Below are positions 1 to 8,496 of a stretch of DNA of 64,000 nt, one piece after another. Source of the DNA: Aerococcaceae bacterium DSM 111021 (GTDB lineage: Bacteria; Bacillota; Bacilli; Lactobacillales; Aerococcaceae); assembly GCA_020112395.1 (NCBI GenBank), contig JACCEK010000002.1:62001-126000 (forward strand), written 5' to 3'. The translations under genes were made by a program, and so were the position numbers. Every line of letters begins with the position of its first letter. The first letter of the stretch is position 1. Under the pieces are notes generated by a model. That model ran no database searches, was not told where the DNA came from, and worked only from the letters and a program-made list of their open reading frames with translations.

Positions 1-357
1 CAGTCGAATGAGGATGAATTAATTAAATACAAAAAACTAATTACCGATACTAGTGCATTACGCCATTCCATTGCTCAAGCGAATAATGAGCTAATTGTTG
101 ATAATCAAAGTGTCACTTATCAACTCGAATGGGTGCGTCAAACTAGATTTCTAATTACACAACTTGAAAACTTAATTCAACGTCAAGAAACACGTGTTGA
201 AACGGGTGTTGGTATAGTTGAATACAGTGCTTATAATGAGTTATCGATTCGCGAAGACATTGATCGTCTAACGAAAGAAGTGAATAAAATATCTTCTCTC
301 ATTGATCAATCTAACGCACAATCGATTATAACGATTGAATTATCCACTGAAATTTAA
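1..357 (+). CDS. DIP1984-like protein, 5' end outside window
   Basis: The reading frame is open from base 1 to the TAA at 355-357, giving 118 residues with no start inside the window, so this is the C-terminal part of a gene. The segment is helical and polar. It has an Asn-rich stretch near the start (AQANNEL), a central helix (QLENLIQRQ) and a tail (YSAYNELSIREDIDRLTKEV) laid out like the C-terminal half of the DIP1984/septicolysin-like family, where a Tyr-Ser motif is followed by a helix and an Asn near the end. The function of that family is not firmly known. An internal GTG at 133 is open but has no ribosome-binding site and is not needed. The family match is by eye only. Confidence 0.5.
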   Translation, partial: QSNEDELIKYKKLITDTSALRHSIAQANNELIVDNQSVTYQLEWVRQTRFLITQLENLIQRQETRVETGVGIVEYSAYNELSIREDIDRLTKEVNKISSLIDQSNAQSIITIELSTEI

Positions 358-579
358 AGCCTTTTGGTAGTGTCTTTGTTTATTTATAACATGTTTGAAC
401 GGTTGCGTTTGACGCTTAATTTTTTATGACGCTTAAAGTTTAATGATTAAACCATTGCAGCTGATTAAAACAAAGACTCGAGGGATCGTTTTATACGATC
501 AAAAACTTTTCCTAGCTGAAGTTTTGCCTTTATAAGCTTGTTATTTTGATTACTATCACTAAAGTAAAGAGGTAAGTAT

Positions 580-909
580 ATGAAGAAAGTATTATTTCAC
601 GCACATGAATTAGACGATTGGTCAAAAGTTATCGCTAGCGCAACGAATGCAATGAAAGATTTTGTTAACGTTGACGTTGTCCTTCTCGGAAACGGTTCAG
701 CTGTACAAATTGTCAATCAGCCTGAAATTGTTAAGATGGCTGAGTCTTTACTTGAGAAAGGTGCAACTTTTGAATTATGCGGTCATGCACTGACAGCTCA
801 AGGTTTAACGAAAGAACAGGTTAATAAAATCAACTTTACATATGTCCCAAGTGGTGTCGTTGAATTGATAGATCGCCAAGAAGACGGTTACGCTTATATT
901 CGAGCTTAA
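580..909 (+). CDS. DsrE-like sulfur-relay family protein
   Basis: This is a 109-residue cytoplasmic protein with an ATG preceded by GAGG eight bases upstream. It has the compact alpha/beta plan of the DsrE/DsrF-like family: a beta strand and Lys-rich start (MKKVLFHAHE), a segment (VDVVLLGNGSAV) resembling the family's ligand loop, and one conserved cysteine, Cys67, in FELCGHAL, the position of the family's sulfur-carrying Cys. Members move persulfide sulfur or act as unknown small regulators; no partner is encoded nearby. It is a single gene, followed at once by a strong bidirectional terminator. Family confidence is good; a specific role cannot be given. Confidence 0.75.
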   Translation: MKKVLFHAHELDDWSKVIASATNAMKDFVNVDVVLLGNGSAVQIVNQPEIVKMAESLLEKGATFELCGHALTAQGLTKEQVNKINFTYVPSGVVELIDRQEDGYAYIRA

Positions 910-910
910 A

Positions 911-957
911 AAGTAGCGCCTAAGATTCGGTATGATACCAAATCTTAGGCGCTACTT
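911..957. terminator. Bidirectional intrinsic terminator
   Basis: A perfect 17-bp inverted repeat (911-927 with 941-957) starts two bases after the stop at 909, with A-rich and T-rich flanks on both sides. It lies between two converging genes and can serve both. Confidence 0.85.
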
Positions 958-969
958 TCATTTTTTATC

Positions 970-2367
970 TTAGCCGTTTGTTTTCATTAATTCATTAACT
1001 GATTCAACGACGTCAGGTTGTTTTGTTTCAATCTCTTTAATCTTCTTTGCAAACTGTGGCAAGTGTTCCTTATGGGCATATAATAATTCATCAAGGACAC
1101 GCTTAGCAGTCCTTCCACCTGGTACAAGTGGGTTAATAGTAAAGGCGTGTAAAGCAGCACCATAATTACCTTCAACGGCCGCACGAATGACTGTCTCTTC
1201 CATGCCTTTCATTAACTGTAACATTCCTCGAGCAGCCGGCATGAATGATCCAAAGTTGTAAGGAACAGCGCCATGCGAAGTAATATCTGCTGAAATTTCA
1301 ACGACCGCATCATAAGGTAAATCTGCTATGGCTCCCTTGTTTTGTGTTGATACAACCATGGGTGTTCGCTTATCATTGTAGATTGATGCAATGACTTCGC
1401 AAGCCGCATCACTATAATACGTTCCGCCTCTTAGCGTTAATTCTTCTGGCTTGTAATCTAATTCAGGATTTTTGTATAATTCGAATAAATCTCTTTCAGT
1501 TTCTTTAACCACTTGAGCACGCGTCTCACCGTTTTTGAATTCTTCGATGGAATGTTCTAACATCTCATCTGCTGAATAATAGTAATGGTGATAGCCACAT
1601 GGTAACAATCCTAAATCTTGAATTTGATCTATGTTAAAACCCGCATCATGAATATTCTTGAGTGCACTATCTGGTGTATTTTCATCTTCTTTATATAGTA
1701 AGTCAATCAGTTCTTGAGTGCGTTCATTCCCAGCTTTATCCCAAACTCGGTGCCAGTGGAAGTGGTTGATTCCGGCAAACTGGAAGAATAAGTCTTCTTG
1801 TTTTACATCTAATTTCTCTGATATATCAATACAATGTGTGATGGGCACATTACATAAACCGATCGTACGATCCCAACCAAATTCTTTAATTGCCGCTTCG
1901 GTTATCATACCTGCCGGATTCGTAAAGTTAATCAACCAAGCATTTGGACATTGTTGGCGCATATCTTCAATGATTGAACCGATAACTGGAATGGTACGCA
2001 TCGCTTTAAGCATTCCACCAGCACCATTTGTTTCCTGCCCTAGAATGCCATGAGACAATGGAATTCGTTCGTCTTTAACACGTGCATCCAGTAAGCCTAC
2101 TCGAAATTGTGTCGTTACAAAATCCGCATCTTTCAAAGCATTGAATCGATCTAAGGTTAAGGTTACCTTCCAAGGAAGTCCGGCTGATTTAATCATTCTC
2201 TTAGCCATTGCCCCAACGATATTTAATTTTTCTTTTCCAGCTTCAATATCTACTAAGACGATTTCGTCGATAGGTAATTCATCTTTTCGTTTTATATACC
2301 CCTCAATCAGTTCTGGGGTGTAACTTGACCCGCCACCAATTGTTACAATTTTAATTCCTTTAGCCAT
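970..2367 (-). CDS. licH: 6-phospho-beta-glucosidase, GH4 family
   Basis: This 465-residue cytosolic enzyme hydrolyses phosphorylated cellobiose or aryl-beta-glucosides delivered by a PTS, using NAD+ and a divalent metal (the known GH4 mechanism). Visible features are the Rossmann start IGGGSSYTPEL (10-20), the GQETNGAGG loop (110-118), NPAG (150-153), the metal-binding Cys172 in GLCNVPITH, and AGINHFHW with His202. The length is normal for LicH/CelF. The start ATG has GGAGG upstream (2376-2380 region). It is divergent from an RpiR regulator at 2580, which probably controls it. alpha-Galactosidase or phospho-alpha-glucosidase members of GH4 are less likely, given the CNVP form of the motif and the beta-glucoside context of the window. 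Confidence 0.88.
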   Translation of the reverse strand: MAKGIKIVTIGGGSSYTPELIEGYIKRKDELPIDEIVLVDIEAGKEKLNIVGAMAKRMIKSAGLPWKVTLTLDRFNALKDADFVTTQFRVGLLDARVKDERIPLSHGILGQETNGAGGMLKAMRTIPVIGSIIEDMRQQCPNAWLINFTNPAGMITEAAIKEFGWDRTIGLCNVPITHCIDISEKLDVKQEDLFFQFAGINHFHWHRVWDKAGNERTQELIDLLYKEDENTPDSALKNIHDAGFNIDQIQDLGLLPCGYHHYYYSADEMLEHSIEEFKNGETRAQVVKETERDLFELYKNPELDYKPEELTLRGGTYYSDAACEVIASIYNDKRTPMVVSTQNKGAIADLPYDAVVEISADITSHGAVPYNFGSFMPAARGMLQLMKGMEETVIRAAVEGNYGAALHAFTINPLVPGGRTAKRVLDELLYAHKEHLPQFAKKIKEIETKQPDVVESVNELMKTNG

Positions 2368-2400
2368 AAATATATAGCCTCCTTAATTGTTTGTATATTC

Positions 2401-2458
2401 AGATTACCCTTATACTAAACCCTTTACAATAGCTTCAGGATAAGTTGTAAGCCTTATC
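2401..2458 (-). promoter_or_regulatory. licH promoter with upstream inverted repeat
   Basis: On the minus strand TTGTAA (2424-2429) and TAATCT (2401-2406) are 17 bp apart and face licH. Just upstream lies the inverted repeat GATAAG-8-CTTATC (2439-2458), a possible operator. Confidence 0.5.
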
Positions 2459-2486
2459 ACAAATCAATGTGTCTTTTGTTGTTTAC

Positions 2487-2505
2487 TTGTGTCACTCTGA
2501 CACAA
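2487..2505. promoter_or_regulatory. Palindromic operator, likely RpiR site
   Basis: TTGTGTCA-CTC-TGACACAA is a perfect 8+8 inverted repeat in the licH-rpiR divergent region. It sits about 75 bp upstream of the rpiR start, where autoregulation would act. Its assignment to RpiR is inference. Confidence 0.55.
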
Positions 2506-2579
2506 AATATGTTTATAGTTGTGAAAAGAGTTAGAATAACTTAAGATTGGAGGTAGAATGAATAACCTAGGAGGATTCA

Positions 2580-3455
2580 ATGCTAATTGTCGAACAAATG
2601 AAATTAGAGCATTTTTCAGATGCTGAACAAATGTTAGTAGATTACATGACAGATAATCCACAGTCACTTGAGAATATGACAACGACTGCCCTCGCTCAAA
2701 TTACTCATACGAACCCAACAAGCTTAATTCGAGTTGCTAAGAAGCTCGGGTTCAAAGGTTGGACCGACCTGAAGGATGCCTACTTAAAGGAATGGCATTA
2801 CTTAAACAGTCACTATAATTCCATTGATGCCAACCTACCTTTTGAGAAACAAGATAACTTGCTATCGATTGCGAACAAGTTAGCTACACTTGAACACAAT
2901 ACGATTCAAGATACATTGTCACTTTTGGATTACCAAAGCTTGTTACGTGCACAGGAGAAACTTCTGAAAGCAAAAGACATTAAGATTTTTGGAAGTCATA
3001 CGAATGCTATGATTTCTCAAGATTTTGTTACAAAGATGCGCCGCATTAATCGGAATGTTTCAATTGCTTCTGCCTACCACTACATCGATTATGAAGCTTA
3101 TCATTCGACTAAAGATACATGCGCCATTGTTATTTCATATACTGGTGAGAATGATACTATGCTTAAATGTATTGATATGTTAAAAGAGCGCGGTTCTTCA
3201 GTCATTAGTCTAACAAGTATTGGGGACAATACGATTTCTAAACTGAGTGATGTGACTTTGCACATTACAACCCGTGAGAAATTGTACTCTAAGATTGCAA
3301 ATTTCACTTCCAACACATCAATTATCTACTTATTAGATTTATTATATGCAGTTGTCTTCACCCATGATTATGATGGTAATTTAGATCACATCATTAAAGT
3401 AGGGCAAACTTTTGATTCACGTCGAATTAGTACAGATATCATGAGAGAAAAATAA
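2580..3455 (+). CDS. RpiR-family sugar-phosphate sensing regulator
   Basis: This 291-residue regulator has an N-terminal helix-turn-helix (about 15-75, with LAQITHTNPTSLIRVAKKLGF typical of the HTH_6 fold) and a C-terminal SIS sugar-phosphate-binding domain (about 120-270, with DIKIFGSHTNAM and AIVISYTGEN). SIS domains in this family bind phosphosugars, so the likely ligand is a product of the neighbouring phospho-beta-glucosidase. The ATG has an ideal AGGAGG five bases upstream. The gene is divergent from licH and ends in a hairpin shared with the fructokinase gene. Activator versus repressor cannot be told from sequence. Confidence 0.88.
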   Translation: MLIVEQMKLEHFSDAEQMLVDYMTDNPQSLENMTTTALAQITHTNPTSLIRVAKKLGFKGWTDLKDAYLKEWHYLNSHYNSIDANLPFEKQDNLLSIANKLATLEHNTIQDTLSLLDYQSLLRAQEKLLKAKDIKIFGSHTNAMISQDFVTKMRRINRNVSIASAYHYIDYEAYHSTKDTCAIVISYTGENDTMLKCIDMLKERGSSVISLTSIGDNTISKLSDVTLHITTREKLYSKIANFTSNTSIIYLLDLLYAVVFTHDYDGNLDHIIKVGQTFDSRRISTDIMREK

Positions 3456-3501
3456 ATCTCAGTAACGACTTTGATGATTTCATCAATCGTTACTGAGATT
3501 T
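3454..3501. terminator. Bidirectional terminator after rpiR / scrK
   Basis: A 15-bp perfect stem (3454-3468 with 3487-3501) carries a second perfect 7-bp inverted repeat in its loop (TTGATGA-TT-TCATCAA). T runs lie on both sides, between convergent genes. Confidence 0.85.
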
Positions 3502-3505
3502 TTAG

Positions 3506-4366
3506 TTAAATGCTTTTGTGAGCTAACAATAGACAACCAGTAATCCCGGCATTGTCTTTTAATCCTGGTGTTTGAACATACTCAGACATAGGCGGTAATA
3601 CCATATATCCAGCCATTAATTCTTCTAACTTCTCTTGAATCATAGGTAATAAGTGAGCTTGCTTCATCACACCTCCACCTAAAATAATGCGTTCTGGAGA
3701 CAAGATTAATGAATAATTCATTAAAGCTTGAGCTAAATAGTAAGCTGTAAACTCCCACGCTTCATGTGTTTCGGGTAAGTCTGTCCCTTTTTGGCCAAAT
3801 CGTTTTTCGATTGCTGAGCCACTTGCTAGCCCTTCCAAACAATCACCGTGATAAGGACATGCCCCTTTCTTGTTGTCATCGGGATGTCGTTGGACTTTTA
3901 TGTGCCCCATCTCTGGGTGAGAATACCCATTAAAGATTTCGCCATTAATAACAGCTCCCCCACCAACTCCTGTTCCAATCGTTAAATACATACTACTAGG
4001 AATACCCCGCGCAGCTCCTAATTTGTATTCTCCATAAGCTGCGGCGTTCACATCTGTTGTCCAGTAGATGGGTTTATTGAACGCTTGCTTCATATAACCA
4101 ACGAAATCAAACTGATTCCAGCCTGGCTTTGGCGTTGATGTGATGTACCCGTAGGTTTCTGAGTTTGTACTTACATCAATCGGTCCAAATGACCCTATAC
4201 CAAAGCTATCCACATCGTATTGCTTAAAAAACCGCACCACTTCTTCCATCGTCTCTTCTGGAACGGTTGTTGGAATGGATACTCTTTCAATGATATTTAA
4301 TGCATTATCTGACACAGCACAGACGAACTTTGTGCCCCCTGCTTCAATTGCTCCTAATACTGTCAT
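3506..4366 (-). CDS. scrK: Fructokinase, ROK family with zinc site
   Basis: This 286-residue ATP-dependent sugar kinase, probably for fructose, shows the ROK ATP loop GAIEAGGTKF (5-14), catalytic Asp105 in TTDVNAAAYGE, the GTGVGGG loop (131-137), and the zinc ligands His155, Cys170, His173 and Cys176 in the pattern CPYHGDCLEG. This matches ScrK/YdhR-type fructokinases. It lies 21 bp downstream of manA on the same strand, the usual lactic-acid-bacterial pair feeding mannose and fructose into fructose-6-phosphate. Expression probably comes from the manA promoter. A glucokinase role is less likely because the glucokinase signature differs around the zinc site. Confidence 0.88.
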   Translation of the reverse strand: MTVLGAIEAGGTKFVCAVSDNALNIIERVSIPTTVPEETMEEVVRFFKQYDVDSFGIGSFGPIDVSTNSETYGYITSTPKPGWNQFDFVGYMKQAFNKPIYWTTDVNAAAYGEYKLGAARGIPSSMYLTIGTGVGGGAVINGEIFNGYSHPEMGHIKVQRHPDDNKKGACPYHGDCLEGLASGSAIEKRFGQKGTDLPETHEAWEFTAYYLAQALMNYSLILSPERIILGGGVMKQAHLLPMIQEKLEELMAGYMVLPPMSEYVQTPGLKDNAGITGCLLLAHKSI

Positions 4367-4387
4367 AGCTAATCACTCCTGCTTTGT

Positions 4388-5341
4388 TTAATGAATTGGG
4401 TTTGATGCGATTAATGTGATGTTCTCACCTTTAACTTTAATTTCTGATGCTGAAGCTGGTGTCACAAATGAATTACCTTTTATTAATGGGTATGCTTTTC
4501 CATCAACGATTAACTCTCCCGCACCAGCAATGACAGTTGCTAAATACACGTCATTCGTCACTGGAACATTTAAATCACCTGATGCTTCCCATTTGAATAC
4601 TTTAAAGTAATCATTCGTGAGGAAATGAGTGATTATACCGCCCTCTTGTTCTGTTGCATCTGCCACTTGGTCTGGGTCTTGATGCGGAATTAATGAAACA
4701 TCAATGGATTGTTGAATATGAAGTTCACGTTCATTACCTTGATCGTCAGTTCGCCCGTAATCATACACTCGGTAAGTTGTATCTGAACTTTGTTGAGTTT
4801 CTAATATCATGACGCCACCACCAATCGCATGAATCGTTCCATGAGGTACATAATAGAATTCACCTGGCATCACAGGTACGCGGCGCAATAACTCATCCCA
4901 ACGGCCTTCTTCAACTAATTGTTGGAATTCTTCTTTTGTCTGAGCGTTATGTCCATAAACAATCTGAGCACCTGGTTCTGCATCAATAATATACCAACAC
5001 TCAGTCTTGCCTAATTCACCTTCATGCTCTTTTCCATAAACATCATCTGGATGAACTTGAACAGATAAATCTTCTTTAGCATCAAGAATTTTAATTAACA
5101 ATGGAAATACATCATCGTTTAAATCACCAAAAAATGTTCGGTGCTCATTATAAAATTGATCAAAAGGCATTCCTTTGAATTCTTCTGGGGACTCTATCCT
5201 AGATACTCCGTTTGGATGCGCACTAATTGACCAAGATTCTCCAATGTTATCGCTTGGTAAGTCAAATTTAAATTCACTTTCTAACTTGTTACCACCCCAT
5301 ATTTTCTCTTGTAAAACAGGTTTTAAAAAAATCGGCTCCAC
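4388..5341 (-). CDS. manA: Mannose-6-phosphate isomerase, class I
   Basis: This enzyme interconverts mannose-6-phosphate and fructose-6-phosphate. I take the GTG at 5341 as the start. It gives a 317-residue protein beginning MEPIFLKPVLQEKIWGG, like other short Firmicutes ManA proteins, and has GGAG eight bases upstream. A longer in-frame ORF reaches an ATG at 5419, but that ATG lies upstream of the promoter found at 5364-5394. Zinc ligands are visible as His97 (QVHPDD), Glu114 (TECWY) and the His of HGTIHAIGGG, followed by the conserved ETQQSSDTTYR segment. It is first of two genes with scrK. Confidence 0.9.
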   Translation of the reverse strand: MEPIFLKPVLQEKIWGGNKLESEFKFDLPSDNIGESWSISAHPNGVSRIESPEEFKGMPFDQFYNEHRTFFGDLNDDVFPLLIKILDAKEDLSVQVHPDDVYGKEHEGELGKTECWYIIDAEPGAQIVYGHNAQTKEEFQQLVEEGRWDELLRRVPVMPGEFYYVPHGTIHAIGGGVMILETQQSSDTTYRVYDYGRTDDQGNERELHIQQSIDVSLIPHQDPDQVADATEQEGGIITHFLTNDYFKVFKWEASGDLNVPVTNDVYLATVIAGAGELIVDGKAYPLIKGNSFVTPASASEIKVKGENITLIASNPIH

Positions 5342-5363
5342 ATTAACAGCTCCATTCTGATTT

Positions 5364-5394
5364 ATTATATAAGATATATCGAACACGCTTTCAA
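5364..5394 (-). promoter_or_regulatory. manA-scrK promoter with cre-like site
   Basis: Minus strand: TTGAAA (5389-5394), a 19-bp spacer, then TATAAT (5364-5369). A cre-like sequence, TGAAAGCGTGTTCG (5380-5393, 12 of 14 consensus positions), overlaps the -35, so CcpA repression is plausible. The spacer is longer than ideal. Confidence 0.6.
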
Positions 5395-5482
5395 ATGCTA
5401 ATATTATCATATTATTCAAAGGGTTGAAAATATTTGTTAAGTTAATGCGTTTTAATTTCTTCCGCTTTGGTAAAGGAAACTT

Positions 5483-5510
5483 GGATTGGTGGGTGGTGGA
5501 TGGAGTTGGG
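5483..5510 (+). other. G-rich tract, possible two-tetrad G-quadruplex
   Basis: In a low-GC gap upstream of manA the plus strand has seven closely spaced G pairs or triplets (GGTGGGTGGTGG core at 5488-5499, GGAGTTGGG at 5502-5510). No gene covers it. The rest of 5395-5594 shows no other supported feature. Confidence 0.4.
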
Positions 5511-5594
5511 CTAATTTCAACCCTTATCTCAAGCGATTGTGTTTAAGTTTCAAACTCGAGAACTATCTTTTACTAATTCTTACCGAATTAAATT

Positions 5595-5645
5595 TTTTTA
5601 AAAAAAGTCAAAAAGAGAGCCGAGCTCTTTTAAACTACAGCTCTC
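5595..5645 (-). terminator. Terminator after the YhdH/YhfP-type gene
   Basis: Read on the minus strand, GAGAGC (5640-5645) pairs with GCTCTC (5615-5620); an alternative hairpin AGAGC-TCG-GCTCT lies inside it. Both are followed by TTTTTGAC and a second T run. Confidence 0.65.
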
Positions 5646-5657
5646 CCTTTATACTCT

Positions 5658-6644
5658 TTAATCCATCTCTACAACTGTACGCCCAATATGCGAACCTTCT
5701 TTTAAGGACTTAATTGTTTCCGAAACATCTTCTAACTTAACCGTGTTAATTTTCAAGTTATCAACTACATTCCAATCCGTTGCTAAGTTACTCCAGATAG
5801 TTTGACGTTCCTCATGACTTGCTGTAACAGAGTTTATTCCTAGCAAATTAACCCCTCTTAAGATAAATGGCAAGACAGTTGTATCTAACTTAATTCCAGC
5901 CGCATTTCCACATAAGCTCATACTACCATTTTCTTGTATTTGTGGAATTAGAGTTGCTGCAACATCGCCTCCGACTGTATCTAAAACATAGTCATAATTT
6001 TGTGAAGCTAATGCTTTCTTCTCACCAATATCATCTGCCCATAGAATTTCATGTGCTCCTAATTCTTTAGCTACTGCTTCTTGATAGTCTTTACGAATCA
6101 TCGCTGTAATGTTGTTGTAGCCAGCTTTGACTAGAATAGCCAAGGCAATACTTCCGACCCCACCCGTTGCTCCTGTCACTAAGATGTTTGGGTTATCTTT
6201 TGGCGACATTCCTTGTCCTTCAAGCGCACGTACAGATTGCGCTGCTGTAAAACCTGCTGTACCATAAATCATAGCGTCTTTTAGCGATAAGTTTTCTGGT
6301 AAAGGAATAACCCATTCTGTTGGAACTTGTGCGTATTCAGCTAAGCCCCCTGTATGTTTAACTCCTAAGTCAAAACCAGTAATTAGAACTTCTTGCCCAA
6401 CCTGAAGTGAGTCATCCTTTGTCTCGACAACTACACCACTCAAATCAATTCCTGGAATCATTGGGTATTGACGAATCACTCCACCTTTAGCTTGGGTTGC
6501 TAACATATCTTTATAGTTAAGCGATGAATAATTCACTTTAATTAGAACAGTTCCTTCATCTAAAAAACCTTGCTCAACTGATTCAATCTCATAACTTACT
6601 TCTTCATCTGACTTTCGTACAACTAATGCTTTAAATAAATCCAA
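5658..6644 (-). CDS. YhdH/YhfP-type quinone oxidoreductase (acrylyl-CoA reductase-like)
   Basis: This is a 328-residue medium-chain dehydrogenase/reductase without zinc ligands. It has the GroES-like N-terminal part (SSLNYKDMLATQAKGGV, PGIDLSGVVVE), then a Rossmann fold with GATGGVGSIA near 158-167 that would bind NADPH, and the YhdH/AcuI-type segment LDTVGGDVAATLIPQI. Some family members reduce acryloyl-CoA to propionyl-CoA; others have unknown enal or quinone substrates, so the substrate is open. It starts 13 bp after the stop-side of the CHAD gene, so the two probably form one transcript. A terminator follows. Confidence 0.8.
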   Translation of the reverse strand: MDLFKALVVRKSDEEVSYEIESVEQGFLDEGTVLIKVNYSSLNYKDMLATQAKGGVIRQYPMIPGIDLSGVVVETKDDSLQVGQEVLITGFDLGVKHTGGLAEYAQVPTEWVIPLPENLSLKDAMIYGTAGFTAAQSVRALEGQGMSPKDNPNILVTGATGGVGSIALAILVKAGYNNITAMIRKDYQEAVAKELGAHEILWADDIGEKKALASQNYDYVLDTVGGDVAATLIPQIQENGSMSLCGNAAGIKLDTTVLPFILRGVNLLGINSVTASHEERQTIWSNLATDWNVVDNLKINTVKLEDVSETIKSLKEGSHIGRTVVEMD

Positions 6645-6657
6645 TTCAATTCTCCTT

Positions 6658-7446
6658 TTATGATGTTTTAGTTATTTTTTCTTTGACCATATCACGAATT
6701 TGCATGAATAAATCTTTTAATTCCTTCTGGTCTACTTCATTTGCAAAAGCTGTTAATAAGTCATAATTAACATGAGCATCCGTAATCTCACCAAACTCAT
6801 CTTGAATTCCTTCAGCTGATTTTCTATATGGTTTCGTCTTAGTCGATGTAACTTTTTTATAGTATTTAGCGGAATATCGATTTTTCTTAGCTTCTTTTCG
6901 AATATCATGAACAGCTTCATAATCAGATTTATCTACTTTTTCGTACGCTTTTTGAAGTGTATTGTTCTTTTTCTCTAAGCGTTTGGCAATATATTTGTCC
7001 CAATCCAACTCACTATCCAACTCTAATTCCTCAAGTGTCTCTTGAATCGTTGTTATAGCATCGTTGATTAATTGGACATTTGTTTTGTTAAATGTCCGGC
7101 GCATTTCCTTGCGACGTTCCTTTTCTAATAGATTGAACGCCTCATAAAAATGCTCACTCAAATCAGGTTGTTCTAAGGCAACTTCTTCAGTTAATTCGGT
7201 TAAAACATCCAATTCGCGAACTGTTCCAAAGATTTGTGCGCCGCCGCGAAGCGCATCATTCATCTCATCATAAGTATCTTGTCCGATAACCGGTTTTACA
7301 AAATTCAATAAACCTCGCAGTTCTCTAATACTTACACGTAAATCATGTGTGATTTCCTTATCAAAAGGATTGTTAGAATAGTCAACGTAACGTGCTTTAA
7401 TAATACCAAGTCGCTCCAGTAAAATACCTTGTACATTCTTTTTCAT
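6658..7446 (-). CDS. CHAD domain protein
   Basis: This 262-residue protein consists of a CHAD domain: a helical, charged fold with conserved histidines. Clear motifs are THDLRVSIRELRGLL near the N-terminus and AVHDIRKEAKKNRYSAKYY in the second half, the two His-containing helices that bind polyphosphate in known CHAD proteins. There is no CYTH partner domain. I chose the ATG at 7446, which has GAGAGGTG seven bases upstream; the in-frame GTG at 7455 overlaps that ribosome-binding site. It is co-directional and close to the downstream reductase. Its role, perhaps in polyphosphate handling, is inferred from the family only. Confidence 0.85.
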   Translation of the reverse strand: MKKNVQGILLERLGIIKARYVDYSNNPFDKEITHDLRVSIRELRGLLNFVKPVIGQDTYDEMNDALRGGAQIFGTVRELDVLTELTEEVALEQPDLSEHFYEAFNLLEKERRKEMRRTFNKTNVQLINDAITTIQETLEELELDSELDWDKYIAKRLEKKNNTLQKAYEKVDKSDYEAVHDIRKEAKKNRYSAKYYKKVTSTKTKPYRKSAEGIQDEFGEITDAHVNYDLLTAFANEVDQKELKDLFMQIRDMVKEKITKTS

Positions 7447-7540
7447 CAGATTCACCTCTCGCTCAGATTATGACTAATCATTTACATCTTTAGTATATCA
7501 CTCTCGTCTTGTGAGCTGAAACAATATAATATGCTCTCAC

Positions 7541-7615
7541 TATAATAGATATGGTATGATTTAATTATCGAATATTCCTTGAGGCTGATGCCACTCATCA
7601 TACTTCAAGGAATAT
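7541..7615 (+). promoter_or_regulatory. pgsA leader: -10 element and long hairpin
   Basis: A TATAAT (7541-7546) precedes a leader with a perfect 11-bp stem (7572-7582 with 7605-7615) and a small inner GATG/CATC stem. The stem ends 30 bases before the pgsA ATG and is followed only by a weak T-rich run, so it may control message stability or be a leaky terminator. Confidence 0.45.
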
Positions 7616-7645
7616 AAAATTTAGTTTTGAAAAAGGTGGAATTCA

Positions 7646-8206
7646 ATGAAAAAATCAGAATGGTTGGCTATACCAAATTTACTCTCTTTGTTGCGATTAG
7701 CATTAATCCCTTATTTTGTCTTCTTTTATTTAAAAGCAGAAACTCAAGCGGATTATTTATTTGCTGCTTTTATCATCCTCTTATCTGGATTCACTGATTA
7801 CTTAGATGGCTATATTGCTCGTAAGTACAATTTGATTACGAATCTTGGTAAAGTATTAGATCCATTTGCAGATAAATTAACTCAACTAGCCATTGTCATT
7901 TGTTTAATTGCCACATGGAAATATATGGGTGTGCTGGTTGCTTTATTTGTCTTTAAAGAACTAAGTTTAGTTTTATGTAATATTCTTCTGTACCGCCAAG
8001 GTGTAATGATGGATGGTTCACTATGGTATGGTAAGGTCGCAACGTTTACATTCTATGGATGCGCCTTGTTTTTAGTTGCTTTTCCAACAATGAATATTGT
8101 GATTGCGAATGTGCTGATTTTAATGACAGGGGCTGTCTTAATAATGGCTTTTGTGATGTACTCACGCTGGTTCTTAATACAATTAAAACAAGTTAAAATT
8201 AAATAA
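7646..8206 (+). CDS. pgsA: CDP-diacylglycerol--glycerol-3-phosphate 3-phosphatidyltransferase
   Basis: This 186-residue membrane enzyme makes phosphatidylglycerol phosphate, the first committed step of anionic phospholipid synthesis. The CDP-alcohol phosphotransferase signature DGxxARx8GxxxDxxxD is exact: Asp54, Gly55, Ala58, Arg59, Gly68, Asp72 and Asp76. Five to six hydrophobic segments follow the N-terminal IPNLLSLLRL amphipathic helix. The length is typical of PgsA. The start ATG has GGTGG upstream (7634-7638). It is a single gene with a structured leader. No clear terminator follows; 8207-8443 holds nothing else I can support. Confidence 0.92.
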   Translation: MKKSEWLAIPNLLSLLRLALIPYFVFFYLKAETQADYLFAAFIILLSGFTDYLDGYIARKYNLITNLGKVLDPFADKLTQLAIVICLIATWKYMGVLVALFVFKELSLVLCNILLYRQGVMMDGSLWYGKVATFTFYGCALFLVAFPTMNIVIANVLILMTGAVLIMAFVMYSRWFLIQLKQVKIK

Positions 8207-8443
8207 AATTAATCAAGCTGCTTTTTTTGTTCATACATATGCATAATCAACAGGTCTCACTGTGTATTTGTGTATAACAAGTGATATTTACGTCAATTTT
8301 CTGGATAAATATATTGAATCAGTCTTTGTTATGAACATGTGGATAACATTATCTCTTATTGGCATTTATAGTTATGAGTATGTATGAATGGTTGATAATT
8401 CACATGCAACAATTCATAATAGTGCGAAATATAACTTTATATA

Positions 8444-8476
8444 CAAAAAAAGACGAAAATAACAACGTTTGTCGTT
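8444..8476 (-). terminator. Terminator of the 58-residue gene
   Basis: On the minus strand AACGAC-AAAC-GTTGTT (six pairs with one G-U) is followed by ATTTTCGTCTTTTTTT, shortly after the stop at 8497. Confidence 0.6.
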
Positions 8477-8496
8477 ACTCTCGTACTCATTTCATT

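Noticed and set aside
5342-5419. Longer N-terminus of ManA from the ATG at 5419
   Set aside because: It begins upstream of the promoter, has no ribosome-binding site, and adds residues that ManA proteins lack.
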